Assembly (NCBI RefSeq): GCF_030068605.1
Contig: NZ_JASJOU010000027.1
Location: forward strand, 1-61,038
DNA from: Xanthocytophaga agilis
GTDB taxonomy: Bacteria > Bacteroidota > Bacteroidia > Cytophagales > 172606-1
DNA length: 61,038 nt
Direction: 5' to 3'
Part shown: one piece after another, positions 1 through 9,271 of the stretch
Position numbering within the stretch: the first letter of the stretch is position 1
Layout: the number at the start of each line of letters is the position of its first letter
Made by a program: the position numbers and the translations under genes
The notes under the pieces: generated by a model
Database searches by the model: none
Told to the model about the DNA's origin: nothing
Seen by the model: the letters and a program-made list of their open reading frames with translations, nothing else

Positions 1-283
1 AAGGGTCTTTCAGTTCCAGGGGAGAGCGGCCTTGCCGATCAGTAAAAGGATCGCCATACCGGTCTCGCTTATAAAATGATAAGCCTCTTTTTCCTTTTTT
101 AAGGGTATCTCTCAAGCTACTGTCTTTTCGAATACTATCAGGAGGGGCACCTACCGAATAGGTAACCTGAGATAATTTCGGATAAAGCTTATATCCCCGT
201 TTATCGTTCTCGGATTCTGACCACCAGGAACTAAGCGAAAACAATACTCCACCCGAAACTAGAATGTAACTGCTAAACTTCAA
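1..283 (-). CDS. sprA: Cell-surface protein SprA, type IX secretion translocon (N-terminal part only)
   Basis: Reading leftward from 283, an open frame runs to the window edge and gives about 94 residues. A hydrophobic start (KFSSYILVSGGVLFSLSSWW) looks like a signal peptide. About 75-90 residues in comes RYGDPFTDRQGRSPLELKDP, which matches the conserved early RxGDPF...SPLxLxDP segment of SprA. SprA (Sov) forms the outer-membrane channel of the type IX secretion system and is usually above 2,000 residues, so nearly all of it lies outside the window. There is no ATG: an in-frame stop lies just upstream and the only usable codon is TTG at 281-283. The position directly downstream of ruvA is the arrangement I recall for sprA in other Bacteroidota. 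The identification rests on this motif and on synteny. Confidence 0.82.
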   Translation of the reverse strand, partial: MKFSSYILVSGGVLFSLSSWWSESENDKRGYKLYPKLSQVTYSVGAPPDSIRKDSSLRDTLKKGKRGLSFYKRDRYGDPFTDRQGRSPLELKDP

Positions 284-634
284 TGTCTGATAACAGGATT
301 GTTATGGATAATTTCAGATTATATCGTAAGGAAGTACTATTTATCAAGTAGTTATACAGATAGCATTTCCTTTGGTAATACAAAATACACGGGTTTGTTT
401 CCCATTTCTGTTAGAAATCCGCGTTGATAGTGTCGCATGTATGAAATAAACAGAAAATCAGTATTAACAAACACTAAGTTTCTGGTCTTACTATGATTGA
501 CTATCAAAAGTAGAATATAGACCACAGTCTCTCCGACAACACATCAGTAATAGATCTGTTAGTAAGCGTAAATAGGAGTCCTATTAATTAGGGAAAGGAC
601 TTGTTTTTTTATTTAGATTAGCGTCGTATTTAAA
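284..634. other. Intergenic region between ruvA and sprA
   Basis: I see no gene in these 351 bases. On the minus strand there is one TACTTTTG (plus 505-512) that fits the Bacteroidota -7 element, with a TTG about 24 bases upstream, which is longer than the usual 19-21. It is only a weak promoter candidate for sprA and would give a leader above 200 bases. No clear terminator follows ruvA. Confidence 0.4.
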
Positions 635-1231
635 CTAGCTGACTTTCAAGGCTAGCTTTATAACCTGTTCCAAGCTTAACGAACTGCCTTCCTGCTTCAT
701 TACTGTATCCACACTCTTTTCTGCGACATTTCTTGGGATACCAAGAGTAGTCAATGCAGATAACGCTTCATTGCGAATAGTATTTCCAGAGGTAACCGGT
801 AAGGTTTGAGTATTGGATGTAAGATATAGGTCTTTTTTCACTTTATCACGTAACTCCAGTATCACTCGTTGTGCAGTCTTACTTCCAATGCCCTTCACAC
901 TTTGAATGGTTCTTACATCTTCGGAGACAATAGCTTGCTGTATTTCCATAGAGGAAAGAGATGAGAGCATCATTAAAGCAGTATTTGCACCAATACCGGA
1001 TACACTCATTAGATCCAAAAATATTTTCTTTTCTGATCGATCAGCAAATCCATATAGGATCTGAGCATCTTCTCTTACATGAAAGTGGGTATGTAACCGA
1101 CACTTCTCGCCTTCAGGCAAGGCACTATAGGTTTGTAAAGAAATTCGTATCTCATATCCGACACCATTGACATCAATTATTACGTATGCAGGCTCTTTGT
1201 GAGTGAGTCTCCCTTCAATATAAGCAATCAT
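635..1231 (-). CDS. ruvA: Holliday junction branch migration protein RuvA
   Basis: RuvA binds four-way DNA junctions as a tetramer and loads the RuvB motor for branch migration in recombinational repair. The 198-residue length is normal for the family. The N-terminal OB fold begins MIAYIEGRL and contains VNGVGYEIRIS. Two helix-hairpin-helix motifs follow: LMSVSGIGANTALMML near residues 74-90 and IQSVKGIGSKTAQRVILEL near 109-127. The C-terminal domain (NEALSALTTLGIPRNVAEKSV) is the RuvB-contacting three-helix bundle. The next gene on the same strand is sprA, about 350 bases away. Confidence 0.97.
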   Translation of the reverse strand: MIAYIEGRLTHKEPAYVIIDVNGVGYEIRISLQTYSALPEGEKCRLHTHFHVREDAQILYGFADRSEKKIFLDLMSVSGIGANTALMMLSSLSSMEIQQAIVSEDVRTIQSVKGIGSKTAQRVILELRDKVKKDLYLTSNTQTLPVTSGNTIRNEALSALTTLGIPRNVAEKSVDTVMKQEGSSLSLEQVIKLALKVS

Positions 1232-1362
1232 AAATAGTAAACGTACAGTTAATAGGGCGTGGTTAAACGATACAAAAAGATAGTAAAATCACTATAATTC
1301 AGATCACACAGTCTAAACGTAGCAATTAAAAAAAAATTATTTTTCCTCAATTTAAAATAGAT

Positions 1363-1394
1363 AGATTTCTGCGGGTATTTGCCCGCAGAAATCT
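1363..1394 (-). terminator. Rho-independent terminator of the malic enzyme gene
   Basis: A perfect 13-base inverted repeat (arms 1363-1375 and 1382-1394, six-base loop, GC-rich core GCGGG) lies just beyond the malic enzyme stop codon. On the minus strand it runs into a T-rich stretch. Confidence 0.75.
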
Positions 1395-1403
1395 TTATAC
1401 AGT

Positions 1404-3689
1404 TTATCGCTGTGCTTCTACAACAGCAATTGCTACCATATTTACAATTTCCCGAATAGAGCTGCCTAGCTGCAATACATGAACAGGTTTTTTCATTCCC
1501 ATCAGAATTGGACCAATGGCTTCATTACCGCCAATTTCCTGTAACAGCTTATACGAGATATTACCCGAAGTTAGTTCCGGAAATATCAAAGTATTTGCAC
1601 CAGATTCTGCTAAATCACTGAAAGGATAATTTTCTTGTAATAGTTGAGTATCCAATGCAACGTTAGCTTGAATCTCTCCATCAATGATCAGATTCGGATA
1701 TTTTTGTTTTGCTTTTTGTACAGCTAAAAGTGCTTTTTCAGGCTGTTCTCCTGCTACTGAGCCGAAGTTTGAGTATGATAAAACTGCCATTCGTGGTTCT
1801 ATACCAAAGAAGCGAACTTTACGTGCAGTTAATCCAATAATGTCCACCAACTCATCCGCAGTAGGATTAGCATTTACAGTAGTATCTGCAAAGAAATAAG
1901 ATTCACCTTTGGTGTTAGTAATGATATACATACCAGCAACCCGATTCACTCCAGGCTCAACACCTATTACCTGTAAAGCAGGACGTATGATACGAGCATA
2001 TTCTTTTGTTAAGCCAGAGATCAATGCATCAGCCTCATTAGCGTGAACCATCATGGCTCCATAGTAGTTACGATCCAGAATCATTTTTCTAGCGTCATAC
2101 AATGTTACTCCTTTACGCTGGCGCTTCTGGTATAACATCTGAGCATATGATTCGAGCTTTTCTTCAGGCTGTTCGGTAACGTCAATGATCTCACATCTGT
2201 CTATCTCTATATAGTTGTCTTCCATAATCTGCTGGATTTTCTTTTTATCTCCCAACAGGATTGGAAAGGCAATGTGCTCATCTACCAGAATCTGAGCAGC
2301 TTTCAAAATTTTATAGGTATCTGCTTCAGCAAAAACTACACGTTTAGGCTGTCTGCGAGCCTGAGCAATAATCGGAGACATGAGTTTTTGGTTAATACCT
2401 ACTCGTTTCTCCAATTGCTGGTGATATACCTCCCAATCAGCAACAGATAGTCTGGCAACGCCTGAATCCATAGCAGCTTTGGCCACAGCTGGAGATACGG
2501 TAGTAATCAAGCGAGGGTCAAGAGGTTTTGGAATTAGATAAGTTCGCCCAAATACCAGGGCCTGATCATTATAGGCTTTATTTACTGATTCAGGAACCGG
2601 TTCTTTGGTCAATTGTGCCAATGCCCGAACAGCAGCCAGTTTCATAGCTTCATTAATTTCTGTTGCACGTACATCCATGGCTCCTCTGAAAATATAAGGA
2701 AAACCGAGTACATTGTTTACCTGATTAGGATGATCGGAGCGCCCTGTTGCCATGATTGCATCCGGACGTGTGGCAATAGCTAGCTCATATGAAATTTCTG
2801 GCTCTGGATTAGCCAGGGCAAAAATAATCGGATCAGGAGCCATCTGCTTCAGATGGTCTGGAGTTAGTACATTTCCAACAGATAGTCCCAAAAACATATC
2901 TGCATCTTTCATTGCCTCCATTAGGTTAGCTACTGGACGGCTGGTTGCAAATACCCGACGCATGTCATCCAGATCCTCTCTATCTACATGTAAAATTCCA
3001 TTAATATCGTTCATCACGATATTCTCTTTTTTTACACCCAGCTCAATATACAATTTCACACAAGCCACAGCAGCAGCACCCGCACCATTAACAACTACCT
3101 TGATTTCGTCAATTTTCTTTTTTACTATCTCCAATGCATTCAGAAGGGCTGCAGAGGAAATAATAGCTGTTCCATGTTGATCATCATGCATAACCGGAAT
3201 ATTCATCTGCTTCCGGAGCTCCTGTTCAATGACAAAACATTCTGGAGCTTTAATATCTTCCAGATTAATTCCTCCAAAAGTAGGCTCCAGTGATTTTACA
3301 ATACGAATAAATTCCTGTGGATCCGAACAATCTATCTCTATGTCAAAGACATCAATTCCTGCAAACTTTTTAAACAAGACACCTTTGCCTTCCATTACAG
3401 GCTTAGACGCCTGTGCTCCAATGTTTCCTAAGCCTAATACAGCTGTTCCATTAGATATGACAGCAACAAGGTTGCCTTTTGATGTATACCGATATGCATT
3501 TTCCGGATTTTCTGCAATTTCTTTACAAGGTTCAGCCACACCAGGCGAATATGCCAGCGCTAGATCTAACTGAGAGCTGAGCATTTTTGTTGGCACCACT
3601 TCAATTTTACCAGGCTGGCCCTGTTCATGATATGCCAACGCATCTTCACGGCGAATTTTTAGAGGCACAAAGGGAATACGAATACTCAT
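1404..3689 (-). CDS. maeB: NADP-dependent malic enzyme with C-terminal phosphotransacetylase-like domain
   Basis: This enzyme oxidatively decarboxylates malate to pyruvate and makes NADPH. At 761 residues it is the long, three-part MaeB form. The malic N-terminal domain carries the Tyr of LALAYSPGVAEPC, VISNGTAVLGLGNIGAQASK and VFDIEIDCSDP. The NAD-binding domain has DDQHGTAIISSAALLNAL and VVNGAGAAAVAC. From about residue 430 there is a phosphate acetyl/butyryl transferase domain (RVVFAEADTYKILKAAQIL ... VHVLQLGSSIREIVNM). In this family the PTA part is generally taken to be regulatory, for example acetyl-CoA binding. A minus-strand TACCTTTG at 3792-3799 is a -7 candidate about 100 bases upstream, without a clear -33. 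The gene appears monocistronic. Confidence 0.95.
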   Translation of the reverse strand: MSIRIPFVPLKIRREDALAYHEQGQPGKIEVVPTKMLSSQLDLALAYSPGVAEPCKEIAENPENAYRYTSKGNLVAVISNGTAVLGLGNIGAQASKPVMEGKGVLFKKFAGIDVFDIEIDCSDPQEFIRIVKSLEPTFGGINLEDIKAPECFVIEQELRKQMNIPVMHDDQHGTAIISSAALLNALEIVKKKIDEIKVVVNGAGAAAVACVKLYIELGVKKENIVMNDINGILHVDREDLDDMRRVFATSRPVANLMEAMKDADMFLGLSVGNVLTPDHLKQMAPDPIIFALANPEPEISYELAIATRPDAIMATGRSDHPNQVNNVLGFPYIFRGAMDVRATEINEAMKLAAVRALAQLTKEPVPESVNKAYNDQALVFGRTYLIPKPLDPRLITTVSPAVAKAAMDSGVARLSVADWEVYHQQLEKRVGINQKLMSPIIAQARRQPKRVVFAEADTYKILKAAQILVDEHIAFPILLGDKKKIQQIMEDNYIEIDRCEIIDVTEQPEEKLESYAQMLYQKRQRKGVTLYDARKMILDRNYYGAMMVHANEADALISGLTKEYARIIRPALQVIGVEPGVNRVAGMYIITNTKGESYFFADTTVNANPTADELVDIIGLTARKVRFFGIEPRMAVLSYSNFGSVAGEQPEKALLAVQKAKQKYPNLIIDGEIQANVALDTQLLQENYPFSDLAESGANTLIFPELTSGNISYKLLQEIGGNEAIGPILMGMKKPVHVLQLGSSIREIVNMVAIAVVEAQR

Positions 3690-3945
3690 GTATTGAGAGT
3701 TTTGTTGATTTTGTCTATTTTATGTTACTAATTAATCCGGTATCTACCAGAACCACTGCAAGTCTGATTATTGATTTACTAAATCTGCGCGCAAAGGTAG
3801 AGGATAAACGAAGAAAGAAAAAAAGTTTGCAAATTATGTTATATGACTGGAAAATCCGTTAATGTAGGAACAATACCTGTAAAAATTGGAGATGTTAGAT
3901 TGGAATTACAAAAGATTAATAACACTATGTAGATAAGCATTGAAA

Positions 3946-6900
3946 TCAACTTACATTTAATTTTTTATTTTTTCGCTTCTCCAGAGGTATCTCAATTGAA
4001 ATGGTAGTCCCCCTCTCTGGTACGCTATCAATGTAATAAACACCTAACATCGCCTCTATACGTGACTTCAGATTTTTTAGTCCCATTCCATCTGCTCCAT
4101 CCTTATTCTTAATACCCTTTCCATTGTCCTCTACTACAATAGAAAGTTCATTTTCGGAATAAATAATTTGTAAAGAAGCAGTAGTTGCTTCCGCATGCTT
4201 GAATATATTATTGACTAATTCTACACAAATAGGATAAATGCTAAACTCAATATCTTTTTCCAATCGTTCTTCCAGCCCAAACAAATCCAGTTCAAAATCA
4301 ATTTTCTTGGTAGCATTAATGGAATAAATAAATCGCTTCAAGGCAACCTCCAATCCTTCTTTTTCCAATACTTCAGGCAACATATTATGAGAGATATTAC
4401 GAACCTCAACACATGCATTGGCTACCATAGTCAATACATTCTCGTATACATTTTTCTCTCCTTCTGACAAATTTTGAAGATCCAATGTCTCCAGACTAAA
4501 TTTTAAAGCAGATAATAAACCACCCAGGTTATCATGTAATTCGGCTGCAACTCGTTTTCGTTCCAGTGTTTGCCCTTGTATTAAGGCCTGCTGAATCTCC
4601 TCATTTTTCCGGCGTAATTCTTCGTTTGCTCTTACCAGCTCAGAAGTTCTTAGATGTACCCGGTCTTCCAAAGTATCTGAAAGCACTTTCAGGTATTCAT
4701 TCATTCTGGCTAGTTCATTCTGTTGTACAGCAATCTCTTCCTTCTGATAAATTATTTCAGAGGTACGTGTTCTCACCTGCATTTCCAATTGTACCTGTCG
4801 TTGCTTTAATGTATCAATACGCAACCTGTAAAAACCCCATACAGAAAAGAGCACTACGATCGCCATTAGTGCTCGGAACCACAATGTTGCCCACCAGGGC
4901 GGTGTAATAGAGATAAATACAGAAGTCCATTTAGAATTCCATATACCATCATTGTTACTGCTTCTTACTCTAAATTCATAATCTCCAGGCTCTATGTTAG
5001 CATAGCTAACATATCTTCGGCTACCAGCATAATTCCATTGCTCATCTACCCCAACCATCTGATACATATATTCATTACGCTCTGGCTCTCGAAAATTCAA
5101 GGCGGCAAATTCAAAGGAAACAAAATTGTTCTTGTAAGATAATGTAATATGTTTGCCAGGTGTAATCAGAGTATTGGGATCATACTCCTTGTCAAATACC
5201 CGAAGTGAGGTAATAGTAGTAGATGGAGGATAAGGATTTACTTTCAGACTGTCCGGATGAAAAACCAATACTCCATTATTGGTTCCATAATAAATATATC
5301 CTGAATTATCTCTTACCATTATCATCCAGTAGTTTCCTTCCAGAAACTTTCCTTTAAAGTCGGTAACATGTTTTGTATGTATATCCAACTTGGAAATTCC
5401 TTCATTTGTACTCATCCAAAGATTTCCATGCAGGTCAGTAGTAAGATTGAAGATAGTAGTAGCCTTAATACCTTCCTTTACCCGAAAATGAGTGAAGCGT
5501 TCTGTTGAAATATCAAACTTCTCCAATCCATTTTTATGTGTACCCAACCATAGTACACTATCTCCAGAACTTTTTAATGATGTTAAATAATTTGCAGCAA
5601 GGCTATAAGGAGTTTGAGGTTCCTGTGTATAATAGGTATATTCATTGGTTTCCGGCTCAAATCTTACCAAACAATTACGTTCAGTCTGAACATTAGCAGA
5701 AATATAAGGTACTGTAGATATAAAGAACACATATTTCTTTCCTTTATGAGTTACAATACATGGAAAAGTAGCCTGTCTGCTTCCTCGTCCTCCTACATTA
5801 TTTAACAGTGTAGGTGTATAGTTTTTTATCCTTCCTGAGGATGTCTCCAAATGTGTAAGTCCATGCTCCCAGCTTCCCATCCATATACCAGTTGGATCAG
5901 TAGCAAAAGAAGATCTAAACCAGCTGTTATTACTAAGACTATCTACCGTTTCACGTTTAAAACCACTAGTTGACAAATTGTGTGTAGCAATAGTATATTT
6001 CCTAAATCCTTTACTGGTTTCAAGCCATAGTGCATTATCTTTTGCAAGAATAGAATGAAAAGCCATGGGATCATTTTCTGTACCAACATGCTTTTTAATA
6101 CTTTTAGACTTTGTATCCAGAAAGAAAAGTCCATTTTCTGTTCCAATCCAGACTCCAGATTTTCCCTGATCGTCTCCTACATCCAATGCAGTTATACTAC
6201 TACCAATCAATCCATCGTCATTCATAGAACTTAAGGGGTAATGCTGAAAATTAGCAGACTGCAGATCAATCTGGTTTATCCCGCCCCCGAAAGTGGATAT
6301 CCATAACAAGCCCTGGCAAGGATAAAGTCCCCGAATAAAACTACCTGTAATACTTTCAGGATCTTTGGCTATATGACGAAACCGGGACACCTGATTTGTC
6401 ATCAGATTAATACAGCTCAATCCGTTTTCAGTAGCCACCCATACCTTTCGGTTTATTTCCAGAACAGTCCAGATACGATCATCTGTTATGCTGTTTGTTG
6501 AACCAGGTTTATAGAAATATTTTTGTGTAATCTGACGGGTCATCAGATCCATCTTATTTAACCCTTCTTTGGTACCGATCCATAAAGCAGGTTCAGATGG
6601 AGACGCATATACATATCGGATATCATAGTGACTTAAAGAGGTCGTTTTTTTGGAATCAGGCAAGTGAATAGTATATTTTCTGGTTTCCAGATCAAATTCA
6701 TACAATCCATTCATGTGAGTTCCAATCCACATTATTTCTCTTCCCGCCTCTATGGTCTTTGTAAAAGTATTAAATTCCAGATGATCAATGTGGGCAGGGT
6801 TTCTGAAATAGTAGTAATTAAATTCTCGGGTCAGAAGATTGTACTTTACCAACACACTACTTTTTCTTTGCATGAGTGTAGCAATAAACCAAACTATATT

Positions 6901-7308
6901 TCCGTCCAGATATATGTTTCTAACAGAAAACACATTGGCTAAAAAAGAAGCAAAACCTGGTAAGTCTTTTGCGTTTGTAAAGATACCTGTAGTTTTATCA
7001 AACATCCATAAACCTGAATTGCGCCAGGCGCCCAACCAAAGTTTATGATCAACTTCTTGAATAACAGTAATAGAAAAATCACCTTCTACTGGATTCTCGT
7101 AATGCCTGAAACTGTATCCATCATATGAATATAGGCCATTATTTGTGCCAATCCACATTAATCCATTACTATCCTGAAAAGTACAGAAGATCTCCAGATT
7201 GTTTATTTCAGCAGGAGCCTCTAAATGTCTGAATATCTGATTTTGAGATCGTACAGATAAAATAAGGCTACTTGAAAGCAACAGAAACAGTACTAGCTTT
7301 TGAATCAT
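3946..7308 (-). CDS. Two-component beta-propeller sensor histidine kinase (NarX/LytS-like kinase core)
   Basis: This is a membrane sensor kinase of about 1,120 residues. I start it at 7308, which gives a clean signal peptide (MIQKLVLFLLLSSSLILSVRSQ); an ATG at 7332 is also possible. The periplasmic part has about 12-14 Reg_prop blades of the form (L/W)WIGTxxGLxxxD, probably two seven-bladed propellers. A Y_Y_Y domain follows (YMYQMVGVDEQWNYAGSRR), then one membrane helix (LWFRALMAIVVLFSVWGFY) and a coiled coil. The HisKA_3 box is ERKRVAAELHDNLGG, with the phospho-accepting His at about residue 925. The HATPase has ELVNNIFKHAE and VEDNGKGI. Unlike hybrid HTCS proteins it has no receiver or DNA-binding domain. 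The divergent NarL-type regulator at 7716 is the obvious partner. Confidence 0.93.
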   Translation of the reverse strand: MIQKLVLFLLLSSSLILSVRSQNQIFRHLEAPAEINNLEIFCTFQDSNGLMWIGTNNGLYSYDGYSFRHYENPVEGDFSITVIQEVDHKLWLGAWRNSGLWMFDKTTGIFTNAKDLPGFASFLANVFSVRNIYLDGNIVWFIATLMQRKSSVLVKYNLLTREFNYYYFRNPAHIDHLEFNTFTKTIEAGREIMWIGTHMNGLYEFDLETRKYTIHLPDSKKTTSLSHYDIRYVYASPSEPALWIGTKEGLNKMDLMTRQITQKYFYKPGSTNSITDDRIWTVLEINRKVWVATENGLSCINLMTNQVSRFRHIAKDPESITGSFIRGLYPCQGLLWISTFGGGINQIDLQSANFQHYPLSSMNDDGLIGSSITALDVGDDQGKSGVWIGTENGLFFLDTKSKSIKKHVGTENDPMAFHSILAKDNALWLETSKGFRKYTIATHNLSTSGFKRETVDSLSNNSWFRSSFATDPTGIWMGSWEHGLTHLETSSGRIKNYTPTLLNNVGGRGSRQATFPCIVTHKGKKYVFFISTVPYISANVQTERNCLVRFEPETNEYTYYTQEPQTPYSLAANYLTSLKSSGDSVLWLGTHKNGLEKFDISTERFTHFRVKEGIKATTIFNLTTDLHGNLWMSTNEGISKLDIHTKHVTDFKGKFLEGNYWMIMVRDNSGYIYYGTNNGVLVFHPDSLKVNPYPPSTTITSLRVFDKEYDPNTLITPGKHITLSYKNNFVSFEFAALNFREPERNEYMYQMVGVDEQWNYAGSRRYVSYANIEPGDYEFRVRSSNNDGIWNSKWTSVFISITPPWWATLWFRALMAIVVLFSVWGFYRLRIDTLKQRQVQLEMQVRTRTSEIIYQKEEIAVQQNELARMNEYLKVLSDTLEDRVHLRTSELVRANEELRRKNEEIQQALIQGQTLERKRVAAELHDNLGGLLSALKFSLETLDLQNLSEGEKNVYENVLTMVANACVEVRNISHNMLPEVLEKEGLEVALKRFIYSINATKKIDFELDLFGLEERLEKDIEFSIYPICVELVNNIFKHAEATTASLQIIYSENELSIVVEDNGKGIKNKDGADGMGLKNLKSRIEAMLGVYYIDSVPERGTTISIEIPLEKRKNKKLNVS

Positions 7309-7332
7309 AAAAGGTTTCTCATCTTTCAGCAA

Positions 7333-7715
7333 GAATTATGTAAGTTACATAACTTTGTACAATTTCTATAGACTTGAATGACAAAGTGTGTATTTTTTAT
7401 TCAGATCGTAAATATATAAATATAGAGCCTACTTAAACAAACAACAACTATTTGAATATCAACTTATTTAATATACGTATTCCATTAATCTTTAGTATAT
7501 TTCTGAATAATTTAAATTCAAAATTCTTGTTTCACTTATAAAGCCGTTACCCATCATGGGTAGAATATAGAAAATCACACGGATCTTTGAGCAAGCGTTC
7601 GAATTAACTGATTGGCATCTCAACACCAAAATACTATATTCAGGTCTATATATTTTACTCTCTACTACTATGTAAAGAGTAAAAATCTGGCAACCTTTGC
7701 ACAGATTTAAGTTTT
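7333..7715. other. Divergent intergenic region between sensor kinase and NarL-type regulator
   Basis: I see no gene here. The region must hold both divergent promoters. It contains the 15-base palindrome at 7548-7562, annotated separately. Just before the regulator there is AACCTTTG, one mismatch from the TAnnTTTG -7 consensus, without a good -33. Confidence 0.5.
7548..7562. promoter_or_regulatory. Palindromic NarL-like operator candidate
   Basis: The sequence TACCCATCATGGGTA is a perfect palindrome with 7-base arms around one base. Each arm, TACCCAT, fits the E. coli NarL heptamer TACYYMT. It lies 154 bases before the NarL-type regulator and about 240 before the divergent kinase, so it could be an autoregulatory site. 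Binding by this regulator is inference. Confidence 0.45.
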
Positions 7716-8348
7716 ATGATAAAAATTATTATCGCAGACGATCACCGTCTTTTTTTAGATGGTATTGCGGCAATTCTGACGCAGATTGAAAATGTAACTA
7801 TTGCAGCGACAGCCAATAATGGTGAACAGGTAATTCAGCTATTACAGAAACATACCTGTGATGTCGTTGTGATGGACATAAATATGCCTGTTTCGGATGG
7901 ATTAAGTACTGCCCAACGTATTAGTATCACCTATCCTAAAGTAAAAGTGGTACTAGTCAGTATGAATGTAAACCCTGAATATGTAAAGGAAGCTCTACGA
8001 GCAAATGTATCAGCTTATATACTCAAAGACTCGAGCAAAGAAGAACTCCAAAAGGCAATTTATAGTGCAGCAGAAGGTAAGAAGTACTTCAGTGAAGCTG
8101 TAATGCTTCATCTGGCTTATGAGTATATGCCTCAGACAAACCAATCAGAACAAAGAGTAAAGTTAACACATCGGGAATTAGATGTGCTAAAGTTATTAGC
8201 TCAGGAATTTACAGCTCCTGAAATAGCCCAGAAACTTTATATAAGTCCAGATACAGTTGAGACGCACAAAAAGAATATGTTGAAAAAATTAGGGCTAAAA
8301 AATTCCTACTCTCTCATTAAATATGCTGTCCAGAACGGTTTAATCTGA
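7716..8348 (+). CDS. NarL/FixJ-family response regulator
   Basis: This is a 210-residue transcription factor with a receiver domain and a LuxR-type helix-turn-helix. The acidic pair is in IIADDHRLF, the phospho-acceptor is Asp54 in VVMDINMP, and the conserved Lys is in ILKDSSKEEL. The DNA-binding domain is at about residues 147-205 (LTHRELDVLKLLAQEFTAPEIA ... SPDTVETHKKNMLKKLGL). It is divergent from the beta-propeller kinase, whose HisKA_3 core is the type that pairs with NarL-family regulators, so the two probably form one system. A NarL-like palindrome lies upstream, and repeated NarL-like sites lie downstream before the sigma factor gene at 8656. Confidence 0.94.
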   Translation: MIKIIIADDHRLFLDGIAAILTQIENVTIAATANNGEQVIQLLQKHTCDVVVMDINMPVSDGLSTAQRISITYPKVKVVLVSMNVNPEYVKEALRANVSAYILKDSSKEELQKAIYSAAEGKKYFSEAVMLHLAYEYMPQTNQSEQRVKLTHRELDVLKLLAQEFTAPEIAQKLYISPDTVETHKKNMLKKLGLKNSYSLIKYAVQNGLI

Positions 8349-8378
8349 TTAAAATCCATCTTTTATCTTATTCTCTTT

Positions 8379-8420
8379 AACCTGGAAATACGGCATTCAT
8401 CTGACAGTATTTCCAGGTTT
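8379..8420 (+). terminator. Terminator after the NarL-type regulator
   Basis: A perfect 13-base inverted repeat (arms 8379-8391 and 8407-8419) surrounds a 15-base loop and is followed by a T-rich run on the plus strand. It sits about 30 bases past the regulator stop codon. Confidence 0.75.
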
Positions 8421-8462
8421 TATCTTTTCTTTCTCCTCATATTTCTTACCTAAACTATCTCT

Positions 8463-8509
8463 CCCCGAAAATAGGTAGACAAAATATCCCCAAAAGTAGG
8501 TAGATAAAA
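8463..8509. repeat. Two direct repeats upstream of the sigma factor gene, operator candidate
   Basis: Two 22-base copies of the pattern CCCC-x-AAA-xx-AGGTAGA-x-AAAA start at 8463 and 8488, a period of 25 bases. The complementary strand of copy 1 reads TACCTAT, a full match to the NarL heptamer TACYYMT; copy 2 reads TACCTAC, with one mismatch. They lie in a 307-base gap between the NarL-type regulator and the sigma factor gene at 8656. A role as binding sites is inference. Confidence 0.5.
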
Positions 8510-8655
8510 ACCTTATTATTGGGTATTTACTAATGAATAAATAAGGTGAATCTTTGATAAAAATTACATATGTAACTGACAAGCCAATTTCTCAGCAGAA
8601 TCTGATTTCATAATTAACTTCTCGCAACATATACTATAACTATACAACTATTCCT

Positions 8656-9258
8656 ATGCATCGCTCGGTTTCACCTATCAATACTGAAAATTGTACATCA
8701 GAGAAGCAAACGTCTGATGAACTGTGCTTTTTAGATCAGTTTTACATTACTCATCGGGTTGAATTTTTAAAATGGGCATACAAACACTACAGTCTATCAC
8801 CGGAAGAGGCTATTGACATTTATCAGGATGCAGTAATTGTTCTTTTTGAGAATTATCAAAAAGGAAAGCTGCAAGAATTACGATCTACGGTAAAAACTTA
8901 CTTTTACGGGATTGCCAAAAACCTTATATATGTTTACTTAAAGAAAAGAACGAAACAAAAAAGTCATATTGGTACTTTTTCAGAATTAGACACACTAGCA
9001 GATACTATTTCATCTTCAGACCCTCATAATGATTGGTTTGAAGAAACAATAGATGTAATTAATGAGACTGTTCAAAAGCTATCATCAAAGGGCCAAACTA
9101 TTATCCAGCTATTCTATTATGAGAAGAAAAGTCTCAGAGAGATTACTAAAATACTTGGTTACAATAGCGAAGACGTTGTAAAAACCACTAAAATGCGGTA
9201 TAAAAAGCTATTAAAACAAATGGTTCAGGAAGAACTTAATAAGCAATATGCTGCATAA
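8656..9258 (+). CDS. RNA polymerase sigma factor, sigma-70 (ECF-like) family
   Basis: This is a 200-residue two-domain sigma factor. Region 2 is at about residues 30-100 (EFLKWAYKHYSLSPEEAIDIYQDAVIVLFENY ... RSTVKTYFYGIAKNLIYVYLKKR). Region 4 is at about 135-190 (VQKLSSKGQTIIQLFYYEKKSLREITKILGYNSEDVVKTTKMRYKKLL). The GYNSEDVVKTTKxRYxKLL style of region 4 is what I recall from Bacteroidota ECF factors. No anti-sigma gene is adjacent. The paired direct repeats at 8463-8509 suggest the upstream NarL-type regulator may control it. A perfect two-way terminator lies just downstream. Confidence 0.88.
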   Translation: MHRSVSPINTENCTSEKQTSDELCFLDQFYITHRVEFLKWAYKHYSLSPEEAIDIYQDAVIVLFENYQKGKLQELRSTVKTYFYGIAKNLIYVYLKKRTKQKSHIGTFSELDTLADTISSSDPHNDWFEETIDVINETVQKLSSKGQTIIQLFYYEKKSLREITKILGYNSEDVVKTTKMRYKKLLKQMVQEELNKQYAA

Positions 9259-9271
9259 CTACTACAACTAT

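Noticed and set aside
3587-3862. 91-codon plus-strand frame at the start of the malic enzyme gene
   Set aside because: Its first third lies antisense to maeB and the remainder covers its leader and a -7 candidate; no domain.
8397-8582. 61-codon minus-strand frame between the regulator and sigma genes
   Set aside because: It covers the terminator and the direct repeats and has an implausible peptide.
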